DNA of 64,000 nucleotides. It comes from Corynebacterium glyciniphilum AJ 3170. GTDB taxonomy: Bacteria; Actinomycetota; Actinomycetes; Mycobacteriales; Mycobacteriaceae. Position 1 is the first letter of the stretch; the number at the start of each line of letters is the position of its first letter. The notes under the pieces are model-generated. The model was not told where the DNA came from. It saw only the letters and a program-made list of their open reading frames with translations, and did no database searches. Shown here piece after piece: positions 34,504 through 43,717 of this stretch. Made by a program: the position numbers and the translations under genes. The stretch is from positions 62,001 through 126,000 of the forward strand of contig NZ_VDYZ01000005.1 of NCBI RefSeq assembly GCF_007673095.1. Direction: 5' to 3'.

Positions 34504-35922
34504 TCACGTTCCCGGCCGAAACACTCCCGGACCGTGCCGCAACCGGTAGTACGCCAGGCACGCCACTGTGAACGGCACACCGAAATACAGGGATGCGCGC
34601 TGCGACGGGTCGAACCCCACTCCCACCAGGGAGACGACCAACAGGGCCAGTGCGGCTCCAGGCACCCAGGGAAACAGAGGTGAATGGTAGGCCAGGTCTT
34701 CGACCCGTCCCTCTGCCGCGGTGAAGCGCCGCCGGAAGGCGATCTGGGATGCGGCGATGGCGATCCACACCGCCACCACCGCGAATCCGGCGACCGACAC
34801 CAGTGCCAGGAAGAGGCTTCCCGGGGCCACCACGCTGGACAGCAGGGAGGCGAGCCCACCGAGCATCGACACGCACAGCGCGAGCATCGGAATGCCACGT
34901 TCCGTCGTCCGGGCTAGTGCCTTCGGCGCCTGTCCCTCGGACGCCAGCGAGTGCAGCATCCGGGTGCAGGAGAACAACCCCGAATTGCCCGCGGACAACA
35001 GCGCGGTGATGATCACGAAGTTCATCACGTCGGCCATACCGGGCAACCCGACGACATCGAAGACGGTGACGAAGGGACTCTCGTCCAGCCCGGCGGAGGA
35101 ATAGGGGATGATCGCGGCGATGACGGCGATCGCGCCGATGAAGAAGACGGTCAGGCGCAGGACCGCGGTGCGGATCGCCCGCGGGATCGTCTTCTCGGGG
35201 TCTTTCGTTTCGCCGGCGGCGACGCCGATCAGTTCCGTGCCGGAGAAGGCGTAGAAGACCGCCAACGTGGTGATGAGAATCCCGCCGATGCCGGTCGGCA
35301 GCAGGCCGTCGGGCGTGTCGAAGTTGCCGAGACCGATGGCACCGTCGTCCGTCAACGGGTTGATCCCGATGATGGACGCGGCACCGACGACGATCAGCGC
35401 GACCACGGCGACCACCTTGACCAGTGAGAGCCAGAACTCGGACTCACCGAAGACACGGGAGGAGATTGCGTTGAGCGTGAACAGCACTGTCGCGAACACC
35501 GCGCACCAGACCCACACCGGGATGTCGGGGAACCACCGCTGCATCAGGATCCCGATGGCGGTGAACTCGCTGCCCAGCGCCACGGCCCAGCACAACCAGT
35601 ACAACCATGCGGTGGTGAACCCCCAGGCCGGCCCCAGGTTCCTGCTGGCGTAGACGTGGAATCCTCCGGACACCGGATAGACCACGGCCAACTCGCCGAG
35701 GCAGGTCATCACCAACCACGCGACCAGGGCTCCGATTCCGTAGGCGAGCACCGCGCCGAGGGGGCCGGCCTGCTCGATGGTGTAACCGGAGGACACGAAA
35801 AGTCCGGATCCGATCACCCCACCGAGGGCGATCATCACCAGGTGGCGCGAGGCCATGGTGCGTTGCAGCGAGGAGTTTTCCGGCGGTTCGGAATGTCCGA
35901 CGGTTTCGGTGGGTGGTGTCAT
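34504..35922 (-). CDS. mmuP: S-methylmethionine permease
   Basis: This APC-family permease has 472 residues and 12 membrane segments. It closely follows E. coli MmuP in remembered sequence: RTMASRHLVMIALGGVIGSGLF, GFHVYASRNLGPAWGFTTAWLYWL by region, FPDIPVWVWC, AFSGTELIGVAAGETKDPEKTIPRA and GFDPSQRASLYFGVPF. It imports S-methylmethionine, which the divergent gene product uses to methylate homocysteine. ATG 35922 is chosen from homology; the frame is open 177 bases further up through the neighbour. The 36-base gap to mmuM holds a palindrome. Confidence 0.88.
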   Translation of the reverse strand: MTPPTETVGHSEPPENSSLQRTMASRHLVMIALGGVIGSGLFVSSGYTIEQAGPLGAVLAYGIGALVAWLVMTCLGELAVVYPVSGGFHVYASRNLGPAWGFTTAWLYWLCWAVALGSEFTAIGILMQRWFPDIPVWVWCAVFATVLFTLNAISSRVFGESEFWLSLVKVVAVVALIVVGAASIIGINPLTDDGAIGLGNFDTPDGLLPTGIGGILITTLAVFYAFSGTELIGVAAGETKDPEKTIPRAIRTAVLRLTVFFIGAIAVIAAIIPYSSAGLDESPFVTVFDVVGLPGMADVMNFVIITALLSAGNSGLFSCTRMLHSLASEGQAPKALARTTERGIPMLALCVSMLGGLASLLSSVVAPGSLFLALVSVAGFAVVAVWIAIAASQIAFRRRFTAAEGRVEDLAYHSPLFPWVPGAALALLVVSLVGVGFDPSQRASLYFGVPFTVACLAYYRLRHGPGVFRPGT

Positions 35923-35928
35923 GGCAGA

Positions 35929-35952
35929 CACTGTACTGACAGGTCTACAGTG
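35929..35952. promoter_or_regulatory. Inverted repeat between mmuP and mmuM
   Basis: CACTGTA and TACAGTG form perfect seven-base arms ten bases apart, filling most of the 36-base divergent gap. The centre contains GGTCTA, a half-site of the TAGAC-type McbR box. An operator controlling both genes is likely. Confidence 0.45.
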
Positions 35953-35958
35953 GTCCGG

Positions 35959-36897
35959 ATGACAGACTCCGATCTTCCCATCACGATTCTCGACGGTGGC
36001 CTCGGTACCCGCCTGGCCGACAGAGGTAACGACATCACCGGTTCGCTCTGGTCGGCGCAGATCCTGCGGGACGACCCCGCCGAGATTGTCGCCGCTCACC
36101 GTGACTTCTTCGATGCCGGTGCCGACGTGGCCACGACGTGCTCCTATGAAGTGACCGTGGACGGTCTTGTCGCCGCCGGGGTCGCCGCCTCAGAAGCCGA
36201 GGATGTCGCGGAGTCGTTGCTGCGGGACAGCGTCCGTCTCGCGGTCGACGCTGCTCAGCACGACCGACTCATCGCGGCGTCGGTCGGCCCGTACGGTGCC
36301 GGCCCCGGCCAGGGGACGGAGTACGACGGGGCATACGGACTGTCCGTCAGGGAGTTGGCGGCGTGGCACCGTCGGCGCATCGAGATTCTGGCGGACACGG
36401 AGGCGGACGTCCTGCTCGCCGAAACTGTTCCGTCCATCCGGGAGGTCGAAGCACTCGCCGGGGAACTGGATCGTGTCGGGCGTCCGGCCTGGTTGAGCCT
36501 CACCGTCACGCCCGGGAGTGATGGTCTGATGAGCGACGGGACGGACCTGAAGGATGTCGCGGCAATCGCGTCCGCGTCGACCGCGATCCAGGCGGTCGGT
36601 GTGAACTGTGGCGCCGCCGGCGACGTCCTGGCAGGTGTCCGGAGGCTCGCCGAGTTCACGGATCTGCCGCTGATCGCCTACCCGAACAGCGGCGAACGCT
36701 GGGACCATGTGAACCGCGTGTGGGTACCGCGGGACTCCGGTGGTGGGCCCGGCCTACTGGAATCGGTGCCGGCTTTCCTTGAGACAGGCGTCCGGGTGCT
36801 CGGCGGGTGCTGCCGGGTGACTCCACGGGAAATCGCGGCGGTCCTCGCACAGCTCGGGGCAGACGGGCACATTAACGGTAGGATGCCGCGGGGGTGA
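35959..36897 (+). CDS. mmuM: Homocysteine S-methyltransferase
   Basis: This zinc-dependent methyltransferase makes methionine from homocysteine and S-methylmethionine. It has 312 residues in a TIM-barrel: ILDGGLGTRLADRG at the start, TTCSYEVTVDGL, ASVGPYGA, AETVPSIREVEAL, and zinc ligands in AVGVNCG and GGCCRVTPREI. The length is typical of MmuM rather than of betaine enzymes. The start ATG 35959 is 36 bases from the divergent mmuP start. The pair forms a methionine salvage unit. Confidence 0.92.
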   Translation: MTDSDLPITILDGGLGTRLADRGNDITGSLWSAQILRDDPAEIVAAHRDFFDAGADVATTCSYEVTVDGLVAAGVAASEAEDVAESLLRDSVRLAVDAAQHDRLIAASVGPYGAGPGQGTEYDGAYGLSVRELAAWHRRRIEILADTEADVLLAETVPSIREVEALAGELDRVGRPAWLSLTVTPGSDGLMSDGTDLKDVAAIASASTAIQAVGVNCGAAGDVLAGVRRLAEFTDLPLIAYPNSGERWDHVNRVWVPRDSGGGPGLLESVPAFLETGVRVLGGCCRVTPREIAAVLAQLGADGHINGRMPRG

Positions 36898-37039
36898 GTG
36901 ATCCTTAATCTCTAGTACCGCTGTGGGGCCGGGTGTTCAGCAGGCGGTTCGCGTGTGCTGGCTTCCGCTCGCCGATCCGGCTGAACCCGGCCGGCTGGGT
37001 GTGGATGAGATCAGGTTGCTGAGGGGGAAGGCTCGATTC

Positions 37040-37705
37040 CTAGTCGACGACCGCCACCCCGAGGTGCCGTGCGAAAGAACTGGCCAGGTCGATCGCCTGG
37101 GACGTCGAGATGACGGTGCCTCGCATCGAGTCCATACCCCCGATCGCGCTGAGGCCCAGCCCGCGCAGGTCCGTGTTCTTCAGCCTGGCGTGGTCGAGTC
37201 GTAGGGTCTGCACCGTGCAGTCATGGAAGGAGACACGGTCGGCGTCGGCGTCGGTGAGATCAAGTTCGTCGATGGCGCAGCCGGAGAATGTGACATCCCG
37301 CAGCCGTGCCGACCGGAGATTGACGAACATCAGTTTGCTGTCGGCGATGTGCACGGAATGCAGGTCAGAGTCGAACAGTTCCACCGCGCCCAAGCGCGAG
37401 GCGGTGATGTGCACGTCATTCCACCCGCTTCGGGCCGCAGAGAAATTCGGTGCGGTGAGTCGGTCCAGGCGGCATTCACTGAACCGCGCCGCCTGGAGTT
37501 GAGCCTCCCCCGTCTCCAGACCGAGGAACTCACACTCAACGAAGTTCGCGGCTGTCAGGTTGCTGTCGCCGAGGTCCGTGTCCGTGTAGCGCAATGCTTC
37601 ATGGTGTCCGCCGGCGCGGATACCGGCACCGTCGGCATCAGTGAGTTCGGGTAATGTCAGGACGCTGATCCTGGGGGGTGCGGGTTTCGGGCTTCGAGTG
37701 GCCAC
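37040..37705 (-). CDS. Pentapeptide-repeat-like protein
   Basis: This protein of about 221 residues shows a run of A/S-x-L/F-x-D/E/S-like five-residue steps (LGDSNLTAANFVECEF, LQAARFSECRLDRL, VELFDSDLHSVHI, DSKLMFVNLRSARLRDV, HARLKNTDLRGLGL), which should fold as a right-handed beta-helix. No signal or membrane segment is present. The function is not readable; pentapeptide proteins bind other proteins or mimic DNA. GTG 37705 has GGAG about nine bases away and is preferred over a start 102 bases upstream that would run into the neighbour's promoter. Confidence 0.65.
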   Translation of the reverse strand: MATRSPKPAPPRISVLTLPELTDADGAGIRAGGHHEALRYTDTDLGDSNLTAANFVECEFLGLETGEAQLQAARFSECRLDRLTAPNFSAARSGWNDVHITASRLGAVELFDSDLHSVHIADSKLMFVNLRSARLRDVTFSGCAIDELDLTDADADRVSFHDCTVQTLRLDHARLKNTDLRGLGLSAIGGMDSMRGTVISTSQAIDLASSFARHLGVAVVD

Positions 37706-37834
37706 GACGTGGATCTCCGTTCGGTGGCGGTGGTGTCGCTGAACACCGTGCGACCCTACCAGCGCAGGATTGAGTGGTCGGACGGGGGAAGCGGTGTCGG
37801 TGGTCACCGGATGCGGGGAGTATCCTGGCCCTCC

Positions 37835-39310
37835 ATGTATGATTCACCAACTTATCTGGTTGGGGTTCTGGCAGTTTCGATCATCCTGCTGATCTTCCTG
37901 ATCAACTGGCGCACGAAACTCCACCCTTTCCTGGCGCTTACTGTCGTCTCCTTCTTCGCCGCTGTCGCGGCGGGGTTGCCGATGGCGGACATCCCTGAGA
38001 CCCTCATCGACGGTGCCGGAGGCACTTTGGGGGAGACGGGGCTCGTCGTCTTCCTCGGCGCGATGCTCGGGCGCCTGCTCGCCGATTCCGGTGCGGTCGG
38101 GCGCATCGCTGATCTCGTCGTCGAGCACAGTTCACCACGCACCGCGCCCTGGGTGATGACCGCGGTGGCCTTCCTCATCGGTATCCCGATGTTCTTCGAG
38201 GTCGGTCTGGTGGTGCTGATGCCCGTGATCTACGGTGTCGCGCTGCGTCTCGATGTCGCCGCCGGTCGCCCGAAAACCTGGTACCTGAAGATCCTCATCC
38301 CGGCCATCGCCGCCTTGAGTTGCCTGCACGGCATGCTGCCACCGCACCCCGGGCCGACGATCGCGGTCAACGGTCTCGACGCCAATATCGGCCTGACCAT
38401 CGGGCTCGGCCTCCTGTGCGCCGTCCCCGCCGTGATCCTCTCCGGTCCGGTCTACGGTCACTTCATCGCGCCGCGGATCTCCCTGGAGCCGGAGGACAAG
38501 CTGGTGCGCCAGTACACCGGCACGACACCCACGGATCTCGCGGCTGAATCGTCCGTGAATGCCGGAGCCGGTACCTCAGACGGGATCAACGGTTCGCCTG
38601 CGGCGGAGGAACCGCGTCGCGGGGAGGAGTCCGGCAACATCCTGCGCCCTGTCCCCACCTGGTTGGCGTTCGTGTGCGTCCTCGTGCCGGTCGTTCTCAT
38701 GCTTTTCGAGACCGTCGTCGACCTCGTCGCGCCGGAGTCGGCGCTGAAGACCCCGGCGGCGTTGCTCGGTGAACCTGTCATCGCCATGTTCATCGGCGTC
38801 CTGTTCGCTGCGATCGTGCTGAGCTTCTCCGCGAAGATGAGTGGCGCGGACGTGAAGAAGTCCTTCGGCAGTTCCCTCGGGTCAGTCGCTGGCGTCGCCC
38901 TGATCATCGCCGGTGGCGGCATGTTCAACTCCGTGCTGAAGACCTCGGACATCAACGACGCCATCGTCGACGTGGTCTCCGGGTTCGACATGAACCTCAT
39001 CCTGCTCGGCTGGCTGATCGGGCTGATCCTGTCGTTCTGTACCGGTTCGGCCACCGTGGGAATCGTCAGCGCGACCGGAATTCTCGCCCCGCTGGTTGTC
39101 GGTATGCCGTCGGCGTACGTGTCGCTGGTGGTCATCGCCATCGGTTCCGGTTCCGTGGGCCTGAACTGGGTCAACCACGCCGGATTCTGGTTCGTCAAGG
39201 AGTCCTTCGGCATGACGCTCGGCCAGGCCACCAAGACCCACATGACGGTGCAGACACTGGTGTCGGTCTTCGGTCTGCTCATGGCACTGCTGATCTCCGT
39301 CTTCGTGTAG
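37835..39310 (+). CDS. GntP-family gluconate/sugar-acid permease
   Basis: This proton symporter of the GntP family has 491 residues. It has hydrophobic segments from residue 7, FLGAMLGRLLADSGAVGRIADLV, IPMFFEVGLVVLMPVIYGVA, CLHGMLPPHPGPTIAVNGL (the family's HxMLPPHPGP signature), a polar loop at about 225-260, and GSGSVGLNWVNHAGFWFVKESFGM near the end. It imports gluconate or a related hydroxy acid. It is followed nine bases later by a sugar-type oxidoreductase, supporting a sugar-acid or polyol role. No kinase gene is adjacent. Confidence 0.88.
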   Translation: MYDSPTYLVGVLAVSIILLIFLINWRTKLHPFLALTVVSFFAAVAAGLPMADIPETLIDGAGGTLGETGLVVFLGAMLGRLLADSGAVGRIADLVVEHSSPRTAPWVMTAVAFLIGIPMFFEVGLVVLMPVIYGVALRLDVAAGRPKTWYLKILIPAIAALSCLHGMLPPHPGPTIAVNGLDANIGLTIGLGLLCAVPAVILSGPVYGHFIAPRISLEPEDKLVRQYTGTTPTDLAAESSVNAGAGTSDGINGSPAAEEPRRGEESGNILRPVPTWLAFVCVLVPVVLMLFETVVDLVAPESALKTPAALLGEPVIAMFIGVLFAAIVLSFSAKMSGADVKKSFGSSLGSVAGVALIIAGGGMFNSVLKTSDINDAIVDVVSGFDMNLILLGWLIGLILSFCTGSATVGIVSATGILAPLVVGMPSAYVSLVVIAIGSGSVGLNWVNHAGFWFVKESFGMTLGQATKTHMTVQTLVSVFGLLMALLISVFV

Positions 39311-39319
39311 AAGGGAGAC

Positions 39320-40414
39320 ATGAACATCCCACACACCACACCGATTCGCACCGTCGTCCTCGGTTTCGGCCTGTCCGGGCGCGTCTTCCATGCGCCTTTT
39401 ATCGCCGCCGATCCCGCCTTCGAGCTCGCAGCGGTGGTCACCACCGACGAGCAGCGCCGTGCAGATGCGCTACGGGAGTACCCGGACGTCCAGCTGCTCG
39501 ATTCCGCAGAGGAGGTGTGGGCCCGCGCCGACGAGTTCGATCTCGTCGTGATCGGCACGCCCGGAGCGACCCACGCGACATTGGCTGGCGCCGCCCTCGA
39601 CGCCGGTCTGCACGTCCTGACAGACAAGCCGTTCGTGCCCACCGCGGAGGAGGGCCGTGACCTCATCGCGCGTGCGGAACAGGCGGGCCGCTGCCTCACC
39701 GTCTTCCAGAACCGGCGGTGGGACGGCGACTTCCGGACCGTGCGTTCACTCGTCGACACCGGCGAACTCGGCGAGGTGAGGCGCTTCGAGTCCCGCTTCG
39801 AGAAATGGCAGCCCGACCCACGGGACTCCTGGAAGACCGCCGGCACCCCTGCGGACGGTGCAGGGGTGCTCTACGACCTCGGATCACACGTCATCGACCA
39901 GGCCCTCCAGCTGTTCGGACCCGTGGCGACGCATGACGGTGAGTTCGACATGCACGTCGAGATCGACCGGCGTCGCAGCCAGACCAATTCTGAGGACGAC
40001 GTGTTCCTCGCCCTTCATCATGACTCCGGTGTGCGTTCCCACCTGTGGATGAGCGCAGTGCGTCCGAACCCGGGGCCGCGTTTCCAGGTCGTCGGATCGG
40101 AGGCGGGGTACACGAGCTGGGGGATCGACGGGCAGGAACAGGCGTTGAAGGACGGTGTGCGTCCCGGGGACCCCGGCTACGGGACGACGCCGTCGGAGAA
40201 CTGGGGCACGGTGAGTGACGGGGAGCGGTCCCGGCAGGTGGAGACGCTGGTGGGCGACTACTCCGACTTCTACCGTGGCCTCGCGGCGGCCATCCACGGT
40301 ACCGGCCCCATGCCGGTCGATCCGGCGGACTCCGTCCGGGTGCTCGAGATCATCGAACAGGCCTTCGCCAGGGGCCAGGTACAGCAGCCGGGTACAGCTG
40401 ACGGGCCGGCCTGA
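39320..40414 (+). CDS. Gfo/Idh/MocA-family oxidoreductase
   Basis: This NAD(P)-dependent sugar or polyol dehydrogenase has 364 residues. It has a Rossmann start VVLGFGLSGRVFHAPFI, VIGTPGATHATLAGAALDAG, the catalytic lysine region VLTDKPFVPTAEEG, and a C-terminal alpha/beta domain with AGVLYDLGSHVIDQALQLFG carrying the conserved Asp/His. This pattern is close to the YvaA/IolW-like scyllo-inositol dehydrogenases. It is probably cotranscribed with the GntP permease. The exact substrate is unknown. Confidence 0.85.
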   Translation: MNIPHTTPIRTVVLGFGLSGRVFHAPFIAADPAFELAAVVTTDEQRRADALREYPDVQLLDSAEEVWARADEFDLVVIGTPGATHATLAGAALDAGLHVLTDKPFVPTAEEGRDLIARAEQAGRCLTVFQNRRWDGDFRTVRSLVDTGELGEVRRFESRFEKWQPDPRDSWKTAGTPADGAGVLYDLGSHVIDQALQLFGPVATHDGEFDMHVEIDRRRSQTNSEDDVFLALHHDSGVRSHLWMSAVRPNPGPRFQVVGSEAGYTSWGIDGQEQALKDGVRPGDPGYGTTPSENWGTVSDGERSRQVETLVGDYSDFYRGLAAAIHGTGPMPVDPADSVRVLEIIEQAFARGQVQQPGTADGPA

Positions 40415-40453
40415 GCGGAGATCCAGATTTACCTGTGAGTTATACTTTCCTCC

Positions 40454-41278
40454 ATGCAGTCTTCTTCCTCGGGTGACCATGCCCGCCGCGCCCTCTCTGC
40501 GGCTCTCGTTGCCGTCGCCGGTGTGGCCGCCGGAACCGTGGCGACCGCCCAGGCACAGTCCTCCCTGCCGGGATCGTCGGTGACCGGCGGTGCAGCTCCA
40601 CGGTGCGTTGTTGCCCTGGATCCCGGCCACAACGGAGAAGACACCGACGAATTCGACCCCGTCACCGGTGTCCGCATGATCGACTACCCCAACGGGGGTG
40701 AGGATGCTGATGCTCTGGAGATCACGCGTGCCGTCGAATCGCGGCTCGCGCTCGCCGGGATCGGCACCGAGGTAGTGAAGACCTCCGTGGACGAGGACGT
40801 GACCTACCGTGAGCGTGTCGACCGGGCGTCCGGTGCCGGTGCGTTCATGGGGGTGTCCGTCCACACGACCCCCGGTGCTGACCAGTCGGCGGTCTTCCCG
40901 CAACGCCAGGGCGCGTACCGCGCGGGGACGGATGGCGCTGGAGGGCACCGAACCGTGAGCTTCGACAACCCGGGGGTGGCTGCGGAATCACAGCGGTTGT
41001 CCGGTGTCGTGGCCGGTGCACGGTCGATGCTCGAAGGTGGGGAGGTGCCGGTGCGTGACAACTCTTTCGCCGGGCGCGACCCGTTGTGGGAGGGGAATAT
41101 CCCGGTGATCTCGCTGATCGCGGACATGCCGTGGATCTACAACGAGTTCGGCAGTGCCACCGGGGGAGGAGCGGAGGGGCTCACCGGTGCGGAGAAGGCC
41201 CGCTACATCAACGGCCTGTCGGCAGGGCTGGTCGCGGCGGCGGCGACGTCCCCGGCATGTACGGGGGTCGGCAGCTGA
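40454..41278 (+). CDS. Secreted N-acetylmuramoyl-L-alanine amidase, Ami1-like
   Basis: This peptidoglycan amidase of the amidase_3 fold has 274 residues. It has an N-terminal signal peptide (ARRALSAALVAVAGVAAGTVATAQAQ). Zinc ligands are in VVALDPGHNGED, NGGEDADALEI and MGVSVHTTP, and the catalytic glutamate is expected near the C-terminal ISLIADMPWIYNEFGS. It resembles mycobacterial Ami1 (Rv3717), which acts in cell separation and fragment recycling. It ends 26 bases before a convergent gene. Confidence 0.85.
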   Translation: MQSSSSGDHARRALSAALVAVAGVAAGTVATAQAQSSLPGSSVTGGAAPRCVVALDPGHNGEDTDEFDPVTGVRMIDYPNGGEDADALEITRAVESRLALAGIGTEVVKTSVDEDVTYRERVDRASGAGAFMGVSVHTTPGADQSAVFPQRQGAYRAGTDGAGGHRTVSFDNPGVAAESQRLSGVVAGARSMLEGGEVPVRDNSFAGRDPLWEGNIPVISLIADMPWIYNEFGSATGGGAEGLTGAEKARYINGLSAGLVAAAATSPACTGVGS

Positions 41279-41304
41279 CCACTCGCACGGGCGCACCCGG
41301 GATG

Positions 41305-42759
41305 TCAGGGTGAGTTGCGAGTCATCGGAGGGATCAGGACGGACCGTCGGTCCCGGACCCATCGGCCCCCGGTGGCGGCGAATTCGTCGCGGGTGGAGAA
41401 CCGGTAACGGTAGGACACCACCCGCACCGCCGTCGGGCGGGCACCGTGGAAGGGGTCGTGTGCGAGTAGTTTCAGCGTCGGGGCGTCCGCCTCCAGCAGG
41501 CGGTGCAGCAGTACCACGAACCACCGGTCGACCCCGCCCAACGGCAGGAACCACATCATCCAGTCCAACCGGAGATGGTACGGGGCGATCTGCGGCGGGC
41601 GCCGGCGGACGTCACCCGGCTTCCCCCGGAACCCGTACTCCTGCCAGGACGTCCCGTCGTCGCTGCCTTCGATGACGTACTCGGTGCGCGTGCTCGTCAC
41701 CGTGCCGAATGCGCCGTAGGCGTTGGCGAGCTGCCACCGGTTGAAGGAACCGTTCATCACCTGGTGCTCCGAGAACAGGTTGCGCGCCGCCGGCCAGCTG
41801 AGAACCGCATAGAGCACGAACACCGCTGAGGTCACCACGATCCAGTAGGTGGGGATGCCGGTGTCGGACCGTCCTGAGGCGGGGACACCGACCGCGGAGA
41901 ACGCCAGCACCACCGTGGCCCAGTTCAGCCAGGCGAAGTTCCCGGTGACCACCAGCCACAGCTGTGTCACGATCATCAACGCGGCGGCACCTGCCCCGAC
42001 CAGCAGGGGCCAGGGGGAATCGACCACCAGCCCGAGCAACGGGATGAACAGCAGCCACGTCACACCCAGCTGTGTCACGTGGTTGCCGATGACCTCACCC
42101 CGGTGGAACCAGGACGGCATCAGGTGTGCGGTCCTGCTCAAGGGGCCGGGCATCGGCTGGGTCTCGTGGTGGTACATCAGGGCGGTGAGATCACGCCACT
42201 CCCGGCCTCCCCGGATCTTGATCATCCCGGCACCGAACTCCAACCGGAACACCAGCCACATCATCAGCACGATCGTCACTGTCGTCGGCGGCTGTGAATT
42301 CGACCCGAGGAATGCGGCGAGGAAACCGGCCTCGCACAGCAGCATCTCCCAGCCGAATCCGTAGAAGGTGCGGCCGATGCTGGTCACCGACATGTAGCCG
42401 AACCACAGGGCCAGGAAACACAGCATCGGAACCCACGGGGGACCGAGCTGCGGTATTCCCACGACCAGGAGGAACGCCACGGTCATGCCGGCCCAGCACA
42501 ACAGGCTCAGCCGGCGGTCGGTGTAGCGCACGTGGCGGAACAGTGTCGGACGCAGCACGGGGCCACCGCGCTCACGTTCCACTGTGGCAGCTCTGTCGAG
42601 GAGATCGGGAGCGGGCAGCAGCCCGCGTTCACCCGCCAGCGGTCGGAACTGATTGAGCGTGGACAGGAACCCGAGCAGGAAGAGCACCGCGATGCCCCGC
42701 TGAAGCACCTGGCGGGCGAGCTCGAAATCCACGGCCGCGACACCGTTCATGATCTCCAC
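41305..42759 (-). CDS. Lipase-maturation-factor-like membrane protein
   Basis: This 484-residue integral membrane protein has about eight hydrophobic segments. Its features are of the LMF family: NQFRPLAGERGLLPAPDLL, SIGRTFYGFGWEMLLCEAGFLAAF, FRLEFGAGMIKIRGGREWRDLTALMYHHETQPMP by region, then a soluble C-terminal half with GSFNRWQLANAYGAFGTVT and PYHLRLDWMMWFLPLG. Animal LMF1 helps lipases fold; the bacterial role is not established. An ATG nine bases downstream (42750) could also start it. Confidence 0.8.
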   Translation of the reverse strand: MEIMNGVAAVDFELARQVLQRGIAVLFLLGFLSTLNQFRPLAGERGLLPAPDLLDRAATVERERGGPVLRPTLFRHVRYTDRRLSLLCWAGMTVAFLLVVGIPQLGPPWVPMLCFLALWFGYMSVTSIGRTFYGFGWEMLLCEAGFLAAFLGSNSQPPTTVTIVLMMWLVFRLEFGAGMIKIRGGREWRDLTALMYHHETQPMPGPLSRTAHLMPSWFHRGEVIGNHVTQLGVTWLLFIPLLGLVVDSPWPLLVGAGAAALMIVTQLWLVVTGNFAWLNWATVVLAFSAVGVPASGRSDTGIPTYWIVVTSAVFVLYAVLSWPAARNLFSEHQVMNGSFNRWQLANAYGAFGTVTSTRTEYVIEGSDDGTSWQEYGFRGKPGDVRRRPPQIAPYHLRLDWMMWFLPLGGVDRWFVVLLHRLLEADAPTLKLLAHDPFHGARPTAVRVVSYRYRFSTRDEFAATGGRWVRDRRSVLIPPMTRNSP

Positions 42760-42806
42760 CGTAGACGCGTGTGCGTGTCGGCGACAGACCCCCGGCGACA
42801 GAGGTA

Positions 42807-42822
42807 TAGACCAAGTGGTCTA
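42807..42822. promoter_or_regulatory. McbR-type operator upstream of metQ
   Basis: TAGAC-CAAGTG-GTCTA is a perfect match to the corynebacterial McbR box TAGAC-N6-GTCTA. It lies 44 bases before the metQ start and overlaps a likely -10 region (TATAGA). McbR represses sulfur and methionine genes. Confidence 0.75.
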
Positions 42823-42865
42823 GTGTGGTGTGGGTATGACGTTCCACCACAACGAGGAGGCCACC

Positions 42866-43717
42866 ATGATCAGTCACACCACCACCGTCCGACGCGTTCT
42901 GCGGACCGCGGGCGCCGCCACCGTCGCCACCGGCCTGGCAGTCGGTCTCGCCGCGTGCGCCGACGACGGCGCCCAGCAGGAGGAAGGCACCATTCGCGTC
43001 GGCACATCCCCCGGGCCCTACAGCGAGCTGCTCCGGGAAGGGGTCGTACCGATCCTCGAGGAGGACGGATACGAGGTCACCTTCGACGACTTCACGGAGC
43101 TGCAGCAGGCGGACATCGCGCTGCAGGAGGGCAGCGTGGACCTCAACGTCGACCAGCACACCGCCTACATGGAGGCCTTCAACCGGGATGCAGGGGCGGA
43201 CCTGACGTCGATCACGCCGGTCCCGACCGTTCCCGCCGGACTGTACTCGTCAAACCACGACAGTCTCGACGACATCGCCGACGGGCAGACCGTCTCGATC
43301 CCGGAGGACCCGTCGAACGCCTCCCGTGCGTACCGCATCCTCGCCCAGGCAGGCTGGTTGACGCTCAACGACGACGCCGACGAGACCGAACTCAGTGCGG
43401 AGGACATCGCGGACAACCCGCACGACCTGGACATCAGCACTCTTGATTCGGCGTTCATCTCCCGCGGGCTCGACGACGTGGACTGGGCCGTGATCCCAGG
43501 CTCCATGGCCTACGCGTCCGGCGTGGACCCGGAGCTGCAGCTGTTCCAGGAGGAACTGCTGCCCGAACTTGAACTCGTCGCGGTGGTCCGCAGCGAGGAC
43601 GCAGACTCCGAGTGGGCCGACGCGGTCGCCGAGGCGTACCGGTCCGACGAGTTCGCCGACTACCTGGAGGATCGCGGCGAAGACGACTACTGGTTCGTTC
43701 CGGAGGCGTTGAAGTGA
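42866..43717 (+). CDS. metQ: MetQ/NlpA-family methionine-binding lipoprotein
   Basis: This solute-binding lipoprotein of methionine ABC importers has 283 residues: signal peptide with lipobox LAAC (Cys31), then RVGTSPGPYSELLREGVVPIL, GYEVTFDDFTELQQADIALQEG, VDLNVDQHTAYME and VSIPEDPSNASRAYRILAQAGW, all typical of NlpA lipoproteins. GAGGAGG precedes ATG 42866. A McbR operator lies upstream. The ABC partners MetN and MetI are not in the window, so this receptor is separated from its transporter or serves another one. It is coupled to an M20 peptidase by a GTGA overlap. Confidence 0.88.
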   Translation: MISHTTTVRRVLRTAGAATVATGLAVGLAACADDGAQQEEGTIRVGTSPGPYSELLREGVVPILEEDGYEVTFDDFTELQQADIALQEGSVDLNVDQHTAYMEAFNRDAGADLTSITPVPTVPAGLYSSNHDSLDDIADGQTVSIPEDPSNASRAYRILAQAGWLTLNDDADETELSAEDIADNPHDLDISTLDSAFISRGLDDVDWAVIPGSMAYASGVDPELQLFQEELLPELELVAVVRSEDADSEWADAVAEAYRSDEFADYLEDRGEDDYWFVPEALK

